Shown here: one piece after another, positions 14,710 to 22,762 of the stretch
Position numbering within the stretch: the first letter of the stretch is position 1
Layout of the letters: every line of letters begins with the position of its first letter
NCBI GenBank assembly: GCA_005503165.1
Contig: SCNT01000019.1
Span: 1 to 64,000, forward strand
Source of the DNA: Sphingomonadaceae bacterium 3R27E2-A
GTDB taxonomy: Bacteria > Pseudomonadota > Alphaproteobacteria > Sphingomonadales > Sphingomonadaceae
Direction: 5' to 3'
Length of the DNA stretch: 64,000 nt
Translations under genes and position numbers: made by a program
The notes under the pieces: generated by a model
Seen by the model: the letters and a program-made list of their open reading frames with translations, nothing else
Told to the model about the DNA's origin: nothing
Database searches by the model: none

Positions 14710-15975
14710 TCAGTCGATCCAGTCGGGGACGCGTTCGGCGGCCATGATCGTGCCCGCGGCAATGCGGTCGGCAACGACGGCGTAGCGATCGCCGTCGACG
14801 AGCACCTCGGGAACGAGGCTGCGGCTGTTGTAGGTCGACGCCATCGTCGCGCCATAGGCGCCCGCGCTGCAGAAGACCGCGAGGTCGCCTGCCTCGACCT
14901 TGTCGATCAGCCGGTCGCGCGCAAAGGTGTCGCCGGTTTCGCAGACCGGGCCGACGATCGACGCGGTCATCGTCTCGCCCGATGGCTTGACCGCGAGAAA
15001 ATCGTGCCAGGCGTCGTAGAGCGCGGGCCGGGCTAGGTCGTTCATCGCCGCGTCGACGATCACGAAGGGGTGCGTCGCGCCGGGCTTCACCCACAAGGTC
15101 TCGGTCAGCAACACCCCCGAATTGCCCGCGATGACGCGGCCGGGTTCGAACATCAATGTGACGTCCCAGTCCCTGGTCACGCGCGCGACCATCGCGCCAT
15201 AATCGGCGGGCGACGGCGGAATGACATTGTCGCCCGCGCGATAGGGCACGCCGAGGCCGCCGCCGAGGTCGACATGGGTGATGCTGTGCCCCGCGGCGCG
15301 GAGGTCCGCGACGAGTTCGCCGACGCGCTTGAATGCCGCCTCGAACGGCGCGAGGCTGGTCAGCTGGCTGCCGATATGCACCGCGACCCCGCGCATGTTG
15401 AGCCCGGGCAGCGCCGCGAGGCGCGCGAAGATTTCGGGCGCGGCGTCGATGCCGACGCCGAACTTGTTCTCGGCCTTGCCGGTCGAGATCTTGGCGTGGG
15501 TGCCTGCGTCGACGTCGGGGTTGACGCGCAGCACCGCGGGCGCGGTCATTTCCTTGCGCAGCGCGATCTCGGCGAGCGCGATACCCTCGGGCTCGTGCTC
15601 GATGTTGAACTGGCCGATGCCGCGGTCGAGGCCCAGCGCCAGTTCGGCGCGCGTCTTGCCGACCCCCGAAAAGACGATGTCCTCGGCCGCCATGCCGGCC
15701 GCGAGCGCGCGCTCGAGCTCGCCGCCCGAAACGACGTCGGCGCCATAGCCCTGCCGCGCGAGCACGCGCAGCACGCCGAGGTTGGGGTTGGACTTGATCG
15801 CGAAGGCGAGGTGCTTCTTCGGCACGTCCTTCAGCCCGTCGCGGAACGCCTGGGCATGGCGTTCGAGCGTCGCGCGCGAATAGACATAGACGGGGGTGCC
15901 GATTTCCTCGGCGATCCGCGGCAGCGGAACATCTTCGGCGTGCATGACGCCGTCACGAATGTCGAAATGGTTCAT
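14710..15975 (-). CDS. lysA: Diaminopimelate decarboxylase
   Basis: LysA (421 residues) decarboxylates meso-diaminopimelate to lysine using PLP. Visible markers are AFAIKSNPNLGVL (the PLP Lys at about residue 60), GVAVHIGSQL (His), THVDLGGGLGVPYR (Gly-rich phosphate loop), FEPGRVIAGNSGVLL, and the C-terminal CETGDTFA and AGAYGATMASTYNSR motifs that are specific to DapDC. MNHFDIRDGV at 15975 is the start used; the frame is open upstream but that part lies over the lipoprotein gene. It is downstream of argH and the small lipoprotein gene, forming an amino-acid operon on the minus strand. Confidence 0.95.
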   Translation of the reverse strand: MNHFDIRDGVMHAEDVPLPRIAEEIGTPVYVYSRATLERHAQAFRDGLKDVPKKHLAFAIKSNPNLGVLRVLARQGYGADVVSGGELERALAAGMAAEDIVFSGVGKTRAELALGLDRGIGQFNIEHEPEGIALAEIALRKEMTAPAVLRVNPDVDAGTHAKISTGKAENKFGVGIDAAPEIFARLAALPGLNMRGVAVHIGSQLTSLAPFEAAFKRVGELVADLRAAGHSITHVDLGGGLGVPYRAGDNVIPPSPADYGAMVARVTRDWDVTLMFEPGRVIAGNSGVLLTETLWVKPGATHPFVIVDAAMNDLARPALYDAWHDFLAVKPSGETMTASIVGPVCETGDTFARDRLIDKVEAGDLAVFCSAGAYGATMASTYNSRSLVPEVLVDGDRYAVVADRIAAGTIMAAERVPDWID

Positions 15976-15994
15976 CGAAGGAAGTCCTGTGTGC

Positions 15995-16261
15995 TCAGCC
16001 CGGAGGCGGCAGGTCGAAATCGTCGGGTTCGCGTTGCTCGGATCGTTTGAGAAGTTCGTCGCTGCGCGCCGGCTTGGCCTGCGCGTCAGGCGTCGTAAGC
16101 TCCTCCGTGGTCGGCGCACGCCTGGCCCCGACGGGCAGCGGCGCGGGCGGGTCGCCGGCGATCGGCTTCAGATCTTCCTTCTTGCCGCACGCGCCGAGCG
16201 CGCCGGTGAGCAGCGCGCCGCCGAGGACGGTCAGGACAAGGTGGCGCGTCGCGTGCATCAT
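15995..16261 (-). CDS. Small lipoprotein, LptM-like context
   Basis: This 88-residue lipoprotein has a signal peptide and lipobox LGAC (about residues 22-25), followed by GKKEDLKP and a Pro-rich, charged, disordered tail. Its position directly upstream of lysA, with the Gly-Lys-Lys start of the mature part, matches the small YifL/LptM-like lipoproteins that in E. coli also sit near lysine-pathway genes and assist LptD maturation; the functional match is inferred. The start overlaps the argH stop by 4 bases (ATGA), so it is translated with argH. Confidence 0.8.
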   Translation of the reverse strand: MMHATRHLVLTVLGGALLTGALGACGKKEDLKPIAGDPPAPLPVGARRAPTTEELTTPDAQAKPARSDELLKRSEQREPDDFDLPPPG

Positions 16262-17655
16262 TCCTCCAGCGCGGCGCGCGCCGCGGCAATGGCCTGCCTT
16301 ACCCGTTCGGGCGCGGTGCCGCCATAGCTTGTTCGGCTGGCGACCGATGCCTCGACGGTGAGCGCCGCGAGCGCCGCGGGGGTGACCGCGGCGTGGATCG
16401 CAGCGGCTTCCGCGGGCGGCAACGCCGACAGCTCAACGCCGAGTTCTTCGGATCGTTTCACGCAGGCGCCGACGATATGATGCGCGTCGCGGAACGGCAC
16501 CCCCGCCTCGCGCACCAGCCAGTCGGCGAGATCGGTCGCGGTCGAGAAGCCCGAGGCGGCGAGCGCGCGCATGCGGTCGGTGCGGAAGACCAAGGTTTCG
16601 ACCATGCCGGTCATCGCGGCGAGCGACAGCGCGAGCGCGTCGAAGGCGCCGAAGACGGATTCCTTGTCGTCCTGCAGGTCCTTCGAATAGGTGAGCGGCA
16701 GCCCCTTCACGATCACGCTGAGGCGCTGGAACGCGCCGAGCAGCAGGCCCGCGCGGCCGCGCACCAGTTCGGCGGCGTCGGGGTTGCGCTTTTGCGGCAT
16801 GATCGAGCTGCCGGTCGACCAGGCGTCGGGCAATTGCACGAAACCGAAAGGCTGGCTCGCCCAGATCACGACTTCCTCGGCGAGGCGCGAGAGGTGGATC
16901 GCGGCGATGCTGGCAGACGCACAAAATTCGAGCGCGAAGTCGCGGTCCGAGACCGCGTCGATGCTGTTCGCCATCGGGCGATCGAAGCCGAGTGCGGCCG
17001 CGGTGGCATTGCGGTCGAGCGGGAAGCTGGTGCCCGCGAGCGCCGCGGCGCCGAGCGGCGATTCGTTGAGGCGCTTGGCGGCGTCGGCGAAGCGGCCGCG
17101 GTCGCGGCCGAACATCTCGACATAGGCGAGCAGGTGATGGCCGAGCGTCACCGGCTGCGCGACCTGGAGGTGCGTGAAGCCGGGCATGATGCTGTCCGCA
17201 TGTTCCTCGGCGCGCGCGATCAGCGCCGCCTGGATCGCCTTCAGCCCGGCATCGATGCGCGCGCAGGCGGTGCGCACCCACAGGCGGAAATCGGTCGCGA
17301 CCTGGTCGTTGCGCGAGCGCGCGGTGTGGAGGCGCCCGGCGGGCTCGCCAATGATCTCCTTGAGCCGCGATTCGACGGTCATGTGGATGTCTTCGAGCGC
17401 GAGGTCGACGGGCACGCCGTTCGCCGCGAACTCGCCGGCGATCTGTGCGAGGCCGGCGTCGATCCTGGCGGCGTCATCGGCTGTGATGATCCCCGCCGCG
17501 CTGATCATCGCGGCGTGCGCGCGGCTGGCGGCGATATCTTCTTCCCACAGGCGCTTATCGACGGGGATCGACGCGTTTATCTCTTGCATGATCGCCGCGG
17601 GACCGGCACCGAAGCGGCCGCCCCACATGCTGTTGCTGTCCGGAGAATCCACCAT
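16258..17655 (-). CDS. argH: Argininosuccinate lyase
   Basis: ArgH (465 residues, the usual length) cleaves argininosuccinate to arginine and fumarate as a tetramer. The family signature [12 protein letters not shown] is present (about residues 285-296), as are [18 protein letters not shown] and the catalytic His region [22 protein letters not shown]. Its start ([16 protein letters not shown]) at 17655 overlaps the opposite-strand 5' end of the tlpA-like gene by about 29 bases, so the two divergent promoters lie inside each other's coding 5' ends. It is the first gene of argH-lipoprotein-lysA. Confidence 0.95.
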   Translation of the reverse strand: MVDSPDSNSMWGGRFGAGPAAIMQEINASIPVDKRLWEEDIAASRAHAAMISAAGIITADDAARIDAGLAQIAGEFAANGVPVDLALEDIHMTVESRLKEIIGEPAGRLHTARSRNDQVATDFRLWVRTACARIDAGLKAIQAALIARAEEHADSIMPGFTHLQVAQPVTLGHHLLAYVEMFGRDRGRFADAAKRLNESPLGAAALAGTSFPLDRNATAAALGFDRPMANSIDAVSDRDFALEFCASASIAAIHLSRLAEEVVIWASQPFGFVQLPDAWSTGSSIMPQKRNPDAAELVRGRAGLLLGAFQRLSVIVKGLPLTYSKDLQDDKESVFGAFDALALSLAAMTGMVETLVFRTDRMRALAASGFSTATDLADWLVREAGVPFRDAHHIVGACVKRSEELGVELSALPPAEAAAIHAAVTPAALAALTVEASVASRTSYGGTAPERVRQAIAAARAALEE

Positions 17656-18253
17656 CCGCCGCGTCCAAAGCCTTTACACGTTGATTCCGGCGCTGGTGCT
17701 GGCCGGATCGATCGCGGGTTGCGATAGGCAAAAGGCTGGCGGGGAGCAACCCGGCGCGTCCCAAGCAAATATTTCGGCTTCCGAAGCCAAGTCGGGGGTC
17801 GAGACGTTCAAGCATCAGGTGATCCGCACCGACGCGGGCAAGCCCGTGCCCGCGGCGAGCTTCACCGGACCCGACGATGCGCCGGTGACGCTGGCGTCCT
17901 TCCGCGGCAAGCCCTTGCTGGTCAATCTGTGGGCGACCTGGTGTGCGCCGTGCGTCGCCGAGATGCCGACACTCGACAAGCTCGCCGCAGCGCAGAAAGA
18001 CAAGCTGGCGGTGGTCGCGGTCGCGCAGGATCTGCAGGGCGCGGCGGTGGTCGATCCGTGGTTCGCGAGGGCGAAGCTTTCGGCGCTCGAGCCCTATCTC
18101 GATCCCGACAACCACCTGCTCGACGTCTATAACAGCGCGCTGCCGACGAGCATCCTCTACGACGCCGAGGGGCGCGAGGTGTGGCGCGTGGTCGGCGCGA
18201 TCGACTGGCAGGGCGAAGAGGCGAAGGCGCTGCTGGGCGAAGCGGGCTTCTGA
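17627..18253 (+). CDS. TlpA/ResA-like thioredoxin lipoprotein
   Basis: A 208-residue protein in which a short N-terminus leads to the lipobox-like LAGSIAGC, so it is probably an envelope lipoprotein. The thioredoxin-like domain begins [40 protein letters not shown], with the CAPC redox site (about residues 107-110) of the TlpA/ResA family, which reduce periplasmic disulfides, for example in cytochrome c maturation. The cis-Pro region reads [12 protein letters not shown]. The start at ATG 17627 is the only ATG that yields a lipoprotein signal, but no good Shine-Dalgarno is seen. It is divergent from argH. Confidence 0.8.
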   Translation: MLLLSGESTIRRVQSLYTLIPALVLAGSIAGCDRQKAGGEQPGASQANISASEAKSGVETFKHQVIRTDAGKPVPAASFTGPDDAPVTLASFRGKPLLVNLWATWCAPCVAEMPTLDKLAAAQKDKLAVVAVAQDLQGAAVVDPWFARAKLSALEPYLDPDNHLLDVYNSALPTSILYDAEGREVWRVVGAIDWQGEEAKALLGEAGF

Positions 18254-18314
18254 GGAAGGGGCCCTTGGCTCGGTGGCGGCGGCTTTGGGGTGGTTTCCAG
18301 ACCGCACTCTAACT

Positions 18315-18393
18315 CCGTTCGTGTCGAGCGAAGTCGAGACACCCATAGGTAGCGCGTGCGTTCGCGTGTCTCGACTTCGCTCGACACGAACGG
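18315..18393. repeat. Dispersed palindromic repeat, family B copy 1
   Basis: CCGTTCGTGTCGAGCGAAGT (28-base arm to GAGACAC) is followed after 23 bases by its exact reverse complement ending ACACGAACGG. The same arms occur at 32757 and, with small changes, at 59555. It lies between the convergent tlpA-like and IclR genes and can fold into a long hairpin, which could act as a terminator. Confidence 0.9.
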
Positions 18394-18427
18394 GTTTATA
18401 AGTTGGCCTGAACTCTCTCGCCCGAAT

Positions 18428-19159
18428 TCACCCCTCGGCGGACGCCGCCAGTTCGACCAGCGCGCGGCCGAGCGCCGCGACCTCGGCGGCGCCGCGCGCG
18501 CCGGCGAAAAAGCTTGCCGAAGCGCAATATTCGGCGCCGCGACCCGGCACCACCGCGGCCAGCGTCCAGATCCCGATATGCGTATGGCCTTCGTCAAGCG
18601 CATAACCCGCCCGCGCGGCGATTTCGATTTGGTTGGCATAGTCGGCGAAGCTGACGGGCTTTTCCCAGCGCACCCCGGCAAAGCGCCGCGCGATCTCCGC
18701 CTCGCCGGGCGCCTGGGCCGCGGCGATCGCGCGCCCGACGGCGCCGCCGCCGAGCGGCTGGCGCTGCCCCTGCGCGAGGTGGATGCGCAGCACGGCATTG
18801 CTCTCGGCATGCGCGACGAGTTGCAGCCGGTCCTTCGACGCGACCTGCCACAACCCCGCGGTCACGCCATGCGCCTGCGCGAAGCGCGTCATAGGCGGGC
18901 GCAGCCGATCGATCATCCGCCGCGCGTCGCCGTCGCGCAGCAGCCCCGAGCGCGCCCAGCCGTCGGCGAGGCGATAACGCTTCCCCGGCGCCTCGCGCAC
19001 CACCGCCCCCTCGGCAACGAGCGTGCCGAGCAGGTTGAAGCAGGAGGAAGCACCGAGCCCGAGCGCGCGGCCGATGTCGGACAGCGTCATCGGGTCGCGC
19101 CCGGCGAGCAGGCGGAGCACCGCGAACGCCTGCGACACCGATCTTACTTCACCTGCCAT
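18428..19159 (-). CDS. IclR-family transcriptional regulator
   Basis: This 243-residue protein begins MAGEVRSVSQAFAVLRLLAG, then a winged helix-turn-helix (LSDIGRALGLGASSCFNLLGTLVAEGAVVR, about residues 24-53). An effector-binding domain follows, with QPLGGGAVGRAIAAAQ and HIGIWTLAAVVPG. IclR proteins bind small aromatic or acyl metabolites and control adjacent operons. I prefer the start at 19159, since AAGAGAG precedes it; 19174 is possible. It is transcribed away from the acyl-CoA gene cluster, and two inverted repeats lie in the gap, so it probably regulates that cluster and itself. Confidence 0.85.
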   Translation of the reverse strand: MAGEVRSVSQAFAVLRLLAGRDPMTLSDIGRALGLGASSCFNLLGTLVAEGAVVREAPGKRYRLADGWARSGLLRDGDARRMIDRLRPPMTRFAQAHGVTAGLWQVASKDRLQLVAHAESNAVLRIHLAQGQRQPLGGGAVGRAIAAAQAPGEAEIARRFAGVRWEKPVSFADYANQIEIAARAGYALDEGHTHIGIWTLAAVVPGRGAEYCASASFFAGARGAAEVAALGRALVELAASAEG

Positions 19160-19167
19160 GCGCTCTC

Positions 19168-19207
19168 TTTTCATAAATATGAAAACCATATTCTTTATAT
19201 TGAATAT
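19168..19207. promoter_or_regulatory. Tandem inverted repeats, candidate IclR operators
   Basis: TTTTCAT-AAAT-ATGAAAA (19168-19185) and ATATTC-8-GAATAT (19188-19207) lie back to back in the AT-rich gap between the divergent IclR and SDR genes. Such dyads near the start of the regulator gene are typical of IclR binding sites. The first overlaps the alternative regulator start. Confidence 0.5.
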
Positions 19208-19256
19208 CACGAAAAGCTCAACTAGCCGGATCGCAATTCATCGAAGGGAGAGTCGC

Positions 19257-20171
19257 ATGGGCATGCTGGACGGCAAGGTGGTCGCGGTGACAGGCGCGGG
19301 ACGCGGCGTCGGGCGCGAGATCGCACTGCTCTGCGCCACGGAAGGCGCATCGGTCGTCGTCAACGACCTCGGCGGCAGCGCCGAGGGCGAAGGGGCCGAC
19401 CTCTCCCCGGCGCAGGAGACGGTGAACGACATCAAGGCGGCGGGCGGCAAGGCGCTGGCGAACGGCGCCAGCGTCGCCGATCCCAAGGGCGCAGCGAGCA
19501 TCATCGAGGATGCGGTGCAGGCGTTCGGCCGCATCGACGCGGTGGTGAACAATGCCGGCATCCTGCGCGACCGCATCTGGCACAAGATGAGCCACGAGGA
19601 CTGGAACGCGGTGATCGACGTCCACCTCAACGGCTGCTTCAACGTGTCGAAGGCCGCGACGCCCTATTTTCGCGACCAGCAGTCGGGCAGCTTCATCCAT
19701 TTCACCTCGACCAGCGGGCTGATCGGCAATTTCGGCCAGGCCAATTATTCGGCCGCGAAGCTCGGCATCGTCGGGCTGTCGCAGTCGATCGCGCTCGACA
19801 TGGCGCGCGCCGGGGTACGCTCGAACTGCATCGCGCCCTTCGCGTGGAGCCGGCTGATCGCGACGATCCCCGCGACCAACGAGGCCGAGGCGCAGCGCAT
19901 CGAGCGCATGAAGACGATGACCGCCGACAAGATCGCGCCGCTCGTCGCCTTCCTCGCGAGCGACGCGTCGCAGGAAGTGTCGAACCAGGTCTTCGGCGTG
20001 CGCAAGAACGAGATCTTCCTCTTCTCGAAACCGCGGCCGATCCGGTCGATGCAGAAGAGCGAGGGCTGGACCGCGCAGGCGATCGCCGACGAAATGCTCC
20101 CGGCGTTCCGCGGAAGCTTCGCCAACCCGGCCGAACGCTCGGGGGATGTGTTCGGTTATGATCCGATTTGA
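19257..20171 (+). CDS. SDR family 3-hydroxyacyl-CoA dehydrogenase-like
   Basis: A 304-residue short-chain dehydrogenase. TGAGRGVGREIALLCATEG is the NAD-binding Rossmann start (about residues 12-30), NNAGILRDRIWHKM the family NNAG motif, and YSAAKLGIVG the catalytic Tyr and Lys. The closest pattern is the dehydrogenase part of peroxisomal multifunctional enzyme type 2, including ATPYFRDQQSGSFIHFTSTSG, which oxidises 3-hydroxyacyl-CoA. The start follows GAAGGGAGAGTCGC. It is the first gene of the acyl-CoA cluster under the IclR regulator, and the MaoC-like hydratase next to it supplies the preceding step. Confidence 0.85.
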   Translation: MGMLDGKVVAVTGAGRGVGREIALLCATEGASVVVNDLGGSAEGEGADLSPAQETVNDIKAAGGKALANGASVADPKGAASIIEDAVQAFGRIDAVVNNAGILRDRIWHKMSHEDWNAVIDVHLNGCFNVSKAATPYFRDQQSGSFIHFTSTSGLIGNFGQANYSAAKLGIVGLSQSIALDMARAGVRSNCIAPFAWSRLIATIPATNEAEAQRIERMKTMTADKIAPLVAFLASDASQEVSNQVFGVRKNEIFLFSKPRPIRSMQKSEGWTAQAIADEMLPAFRGSFANPAERSGDVFGYDPI

Positions 20172-20173
20172 TA

Positions 20174-20318
20174 AAATCCTCCCCGATTGCGGGGAGGTGG
20201 CAGACGCGCAGCGGCTGACGGAGGGGGTTATCGTGGCCCGCCGACGTCGCGCGAGGACGCGAGCCCCCTCCTCCACCGCTTCGCGGCGGCCCCCCTCCCC
20301 ACAAGTGGGGAGGATTTC
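20174..20318. repeat. Dispersed palindromic repeat, family A variant, carries RBS
   Basis: The outer arms AAAATCCTCCCC and GGGGAGGATTT enclose GGAGGGGGTTATC and the CCCCCTCCTCCACCGC arm, a divergent form of family A. Its right arm GTGGGGAGGATTTC ends directly at ATG 20319, so the repeat itself provides the Shine-Dalgarno (GGGGAGG) of the hydratase gene. The hairpin could sequester that site. Confidence 0.8.
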
Positions 20319-21152
20319 ATGATCGACCCCACCGCTCTCCTCACCATGCCGCCGATCGTTACGCGGCAGACGCTCACCGCGCGCGATACGATCCTCTATG
20401 CACTCGGCACCGGGGCGAGCGAACTCGACTTCATCTATGAGGAGCGGCTGAAGGCGCTGCCGACGATGGCGGTGACTTTGGGCTATCCCGGCTTCATCTG
20501 GCGCGACCCGGCGCTCGGCGCGAACTGGCAGAAGGTGCTGCACGGCGAGCAGTCGACCATCCTGCATGCTCCGCTTCCGGTCGAGGGCGAGATCACTGGG
20601 TCGACGGTGATCGAGGCGATCTACGATAAGGGCGCCGACAAGGGCGCCCTCGCGATGGTGACGCGCGAGATTCACGACGGTGCGGGTACGCATCTCGCCA
20701 CCTCGCGCGCGATGACCTTCCTGCGCGGCGACGGCGGATTCGGGGGTTCGGCCGAGGGGGCGCCGGTGCCGCACGCCATCCCCGACCGCGCGCCCGACGA
20801 TGTCGTGACGCTGAGCACCGCCGCCAACCTCGCGCAAATCTATCGCCTGTCGGGCGACCTCAATCCGCTGCATATCGACCCCGATGTCGCCAAAGTGGGC
20901 GGCTTCGATGCGCCGATCCTCCACGGCCTCGCCACCTATGGCGTGATCGGGCGGGCGTTGCTCGCGGCGCGCTGCGGCAATGCGCCCGCGCGGCTCAAGC
21001 GACTCGACGGGCGCTTTTCGGCGCCGGTCTATCCCGGCGAAACGATCGAGACCTCGATCTGGGACGAAGAGGGTGGCAAGCTCGCCTTCCGCGCCCGCGT
21101 CGTCGAGCGCGACAAGATTGTTTTCACCAACGGCTATGCGGAGACGGCATGA
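20319..21152 (+). CDS. MaoC-like enoyl-CoA hydratase (hydratase 2)
   Basis: A 277-residue double-hotdog protein. The hydratase-2 signature YRLSGDLNPLHIDPDVAK (about residues 175-192), with catalytic Asp and His, is followed by GGFDAPILHGLATYGV. The N-terminal hotdog has FIYEERLKALPTMAVTLGYPG. It hydrates trans-2-enoyl-CoA to (R)-3-hydroxyacyl-CoA, matching the MFE-2-like dehydrogenase upstream. The ribosome binding site comes from the repeat immediately upstream. It overlaps the next gene by 4 bases. Confidence 0.9.
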   Translation: MIDPTALLTMPPIVTRQTLTARDTILYALGTGASELDFIYEERLKALPTMAVTLGYPGFIWRDPALGANWQKVLHGEQSTILHAPLPVEGEITGSTVIEAIYDKGADKGALAMVTREIHDGAGTHLATSRAMTFLRGDGGFGGSAEGAPVPHAIPDRAPDDVVTLSTAANLAQIYRLSGDLNPLHIDPDVAKVGGFDAPILHGLATYGVIGRALLAARCGNAPARLKRLDGRFSAPVYPGETIETSIWDEEGGKLAFRARVVERDKIVFTNGYAETA

Positions 21153-22588
21153 GCGAGTTCGGAATATTGTCCTTCGGCGCCTATGTGCCGATCACCCGGC
21201 TGCAGCGCAGCACAATCCACGCGACGAACAGCTGGTTCGCGGGCGGGCTGCGCGGGCTCGCCAAGGGCGAGAAAGCCGTCGCCAATTGGGACGAGGACAG
21301 CGTCACCATGGCGCTCGAGGCGGCGCGCGACGCGCTCGACGGCATCGACCGGGCGACGGTGCAGCGCGTCGCCATCGCCTCGACCACCCTGCCCTTCGCC
21401 GACCGCCAGAATGCCGGCATCGTCAAGGAAGCGCTGAACCTGCCCGACGCGGTCGGCGCGATCGACGTCGCGGGATCGCAGCGCGCGGCGACCTCGGCGC
21501 TGCTGGTGGCGCTTGGCGGCAATGAGACTACGCTGGTCACCGCCGCCGAGATCGCGACGCCCAAGCCCGCGTCCGAGCGCGAGATGACCAGCGGCGACGC
21601 CGCGGCCGCTGTCCTCGTCGGCACCGGTGCGCCGATCGCGACGCTCGTCGCGAGCCACAGCGTGACGATGGATTTCGTCGACCATTTCCGCGAGGCGGGC
21701 GAAGCGCACGACTATGACTGGGAGGCGCGCTGGGTGCGCGACGAGGGCTTTGCGCGGATCATGAACCCCGCGATCGCGGCGCTGCTCAAAAAAGCCGGGG
21801 TCGAAGGCGCGGCAATCGACCATTTCCTCGTCCCCGTCGCGGTCAAGGGCGTGCCCGAAATGCTCGCGAAGAAGGCCGGTATCGGCGAGGGCGCGGTCGC
21901 CGACACGCTGGGCGCGAGCCTCGGCCATGCCGGCGCCGCGCATGCGCTGGTGATGCTCAGCGCCGCGCTCGAAAAGGCGAAGGCGGGCGAGTTCATCCTG
22001 CTCGCGAGCTTCGGGCAGGGCTGCGACCTGCTGTTGTTCGAGGTCACCGCTGCCATCGGGTCGGTGAAGCCGCGGCTCGGGCTATCGGGCTGGCTCGCGC
22101 GGCGCATCGAGTCGACCAATTACGCCAAATATCTCTTTCACCGCGGACTGCTCCAGCTCGACCGCGGCGCGCGCGCCGAGCATGACAGCAAGACCGCGCT
22201 GACCGCCTTGTGGCGCAATCGCAAGGCGGTGCTCGGGCTCGTCGGCGGGCGCTGCACCAAGACCGGGACGGTGCAATTTCCGAAGAGCGAGGTCAGCGTG
22301 AACGCCAATGACCATGCGGTCGGCACGCAGGAGGATTATCCGCTCGCCGAGGTGCCCGCGAAGGTGATGACCTGGACCGCCGACGCGCTGACCTATTCGC
22401 CCGACCCGCCGAGCTATTATGGCAATATCGACTTTGTCGGCGGCGGGCGGATGATGGCCGAGTTTACCGATTTCGCGGGCGAAGCGCTGGACGTGGGCGC
22501 CGATCTGCGGATGATGTTCCGCATCAAGGCGTATGACGAGAATCGCGGGTTCCGCCGCTATTTCTGGAAAGCCGCGCCGGCTTTCTAA
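21149..22588 (+). CDS. Thiolase/HMG-CoA-synthase-like domain fused to OB-fold DUF35
   Basis: The 479-residue protein starts MSEFGILSFGAYVPITRL, the entry of 3-hydroxy-3-methylglutaryl-CoA synthase-like thiolase-fold proteins. The fold spans about residues 1-330, with a region around AAVLVGTGAPIATLVASHS and LGASLGHAGAAHALVML. The C-terminal 120 residues are a DUF35 OB-fold (EVPAKVMTWTADALTYSPDPP, DFVGGGRMMAEFTDF). The zinc-ribbon that normally precedes this fold has only one Cys (GRCTKTGTVQFPKS), so it probably no longer binds zinc. Such fusions act as thiolases or retro-aldolases in side-chain degradation. It overlaps the MaoC gene by 4 bases. Confidence 0.75.
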   Translation: MSEFGILSFGAYVPITRLQRSTIHATNSWFAGGLRGLAKGEKAVANWDEDSVTMALEAARDALDGIDRATVQRVAIASTTLPFADRQNAGIVKEALNLPDAVGAIDVAGSQRAATSALLVALGGNETTLVTAAEIATPKPASEREMTSGDAAAAVLVGTGAPIATLVASHSVTMDFVDHFREAGEAHDYDWEARWVRDEGFARIMNPAIAALLKKAGVEGAAIDHFLVPVAVKGVPEMLAKKAGIGEGAVADTLGASLGHAGAAHALVMLSAALEKAKAGEFILLASFGQGCDLLLFEVTAAIGSVKPRLGLSGWLARRIESTNYAKYLFHRGLLQLDRGARAEHDSKTALTALWRNRKAVLGLVGGRCTKTGTVQFPKSEVSVNANDHAVGTQEDYPLAEVPAKVMTWTADALTYSPDPPSYYGNIDFVGGGRMMAEFTDFAGEALDVGADLRMMFRIKAYDENRGFRRYFWKAAPAF

Positions 22589-22742
22589 TTCCTTCTCCCC
22601 TTGCGGGAGAAGGATACGCAGCCTTGCCGCGAAGCGGCTAGGCGAAGTTGGATGAGGGATCGACCGTATCAGACCCTCACCCAGCGCCGACTAGGCAGCA
22701 AGCTGCCAAGTCTTTGCAACCCTCTCCCCCAAGGGGAGAGGG
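22589..22742. repeat. Intergenic palindromic repeat (family E variant)
   Basis: TTCCTTCTCCCCTTGCGGGAGAAGG, the internal AGGCAGCAAGCTGCCAAGTC and a closing CCCTCTCCCCCAAGGGGAGAGGG form nested dyads. Part of the core matches the repeat at 14512. It fills the gap between the fused thiolase gene and the SCP2-type thiolase gene. Confidence 0.7.
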
Positions 22743-22762
22743 ATTTGGTTGGAGACGAGACG

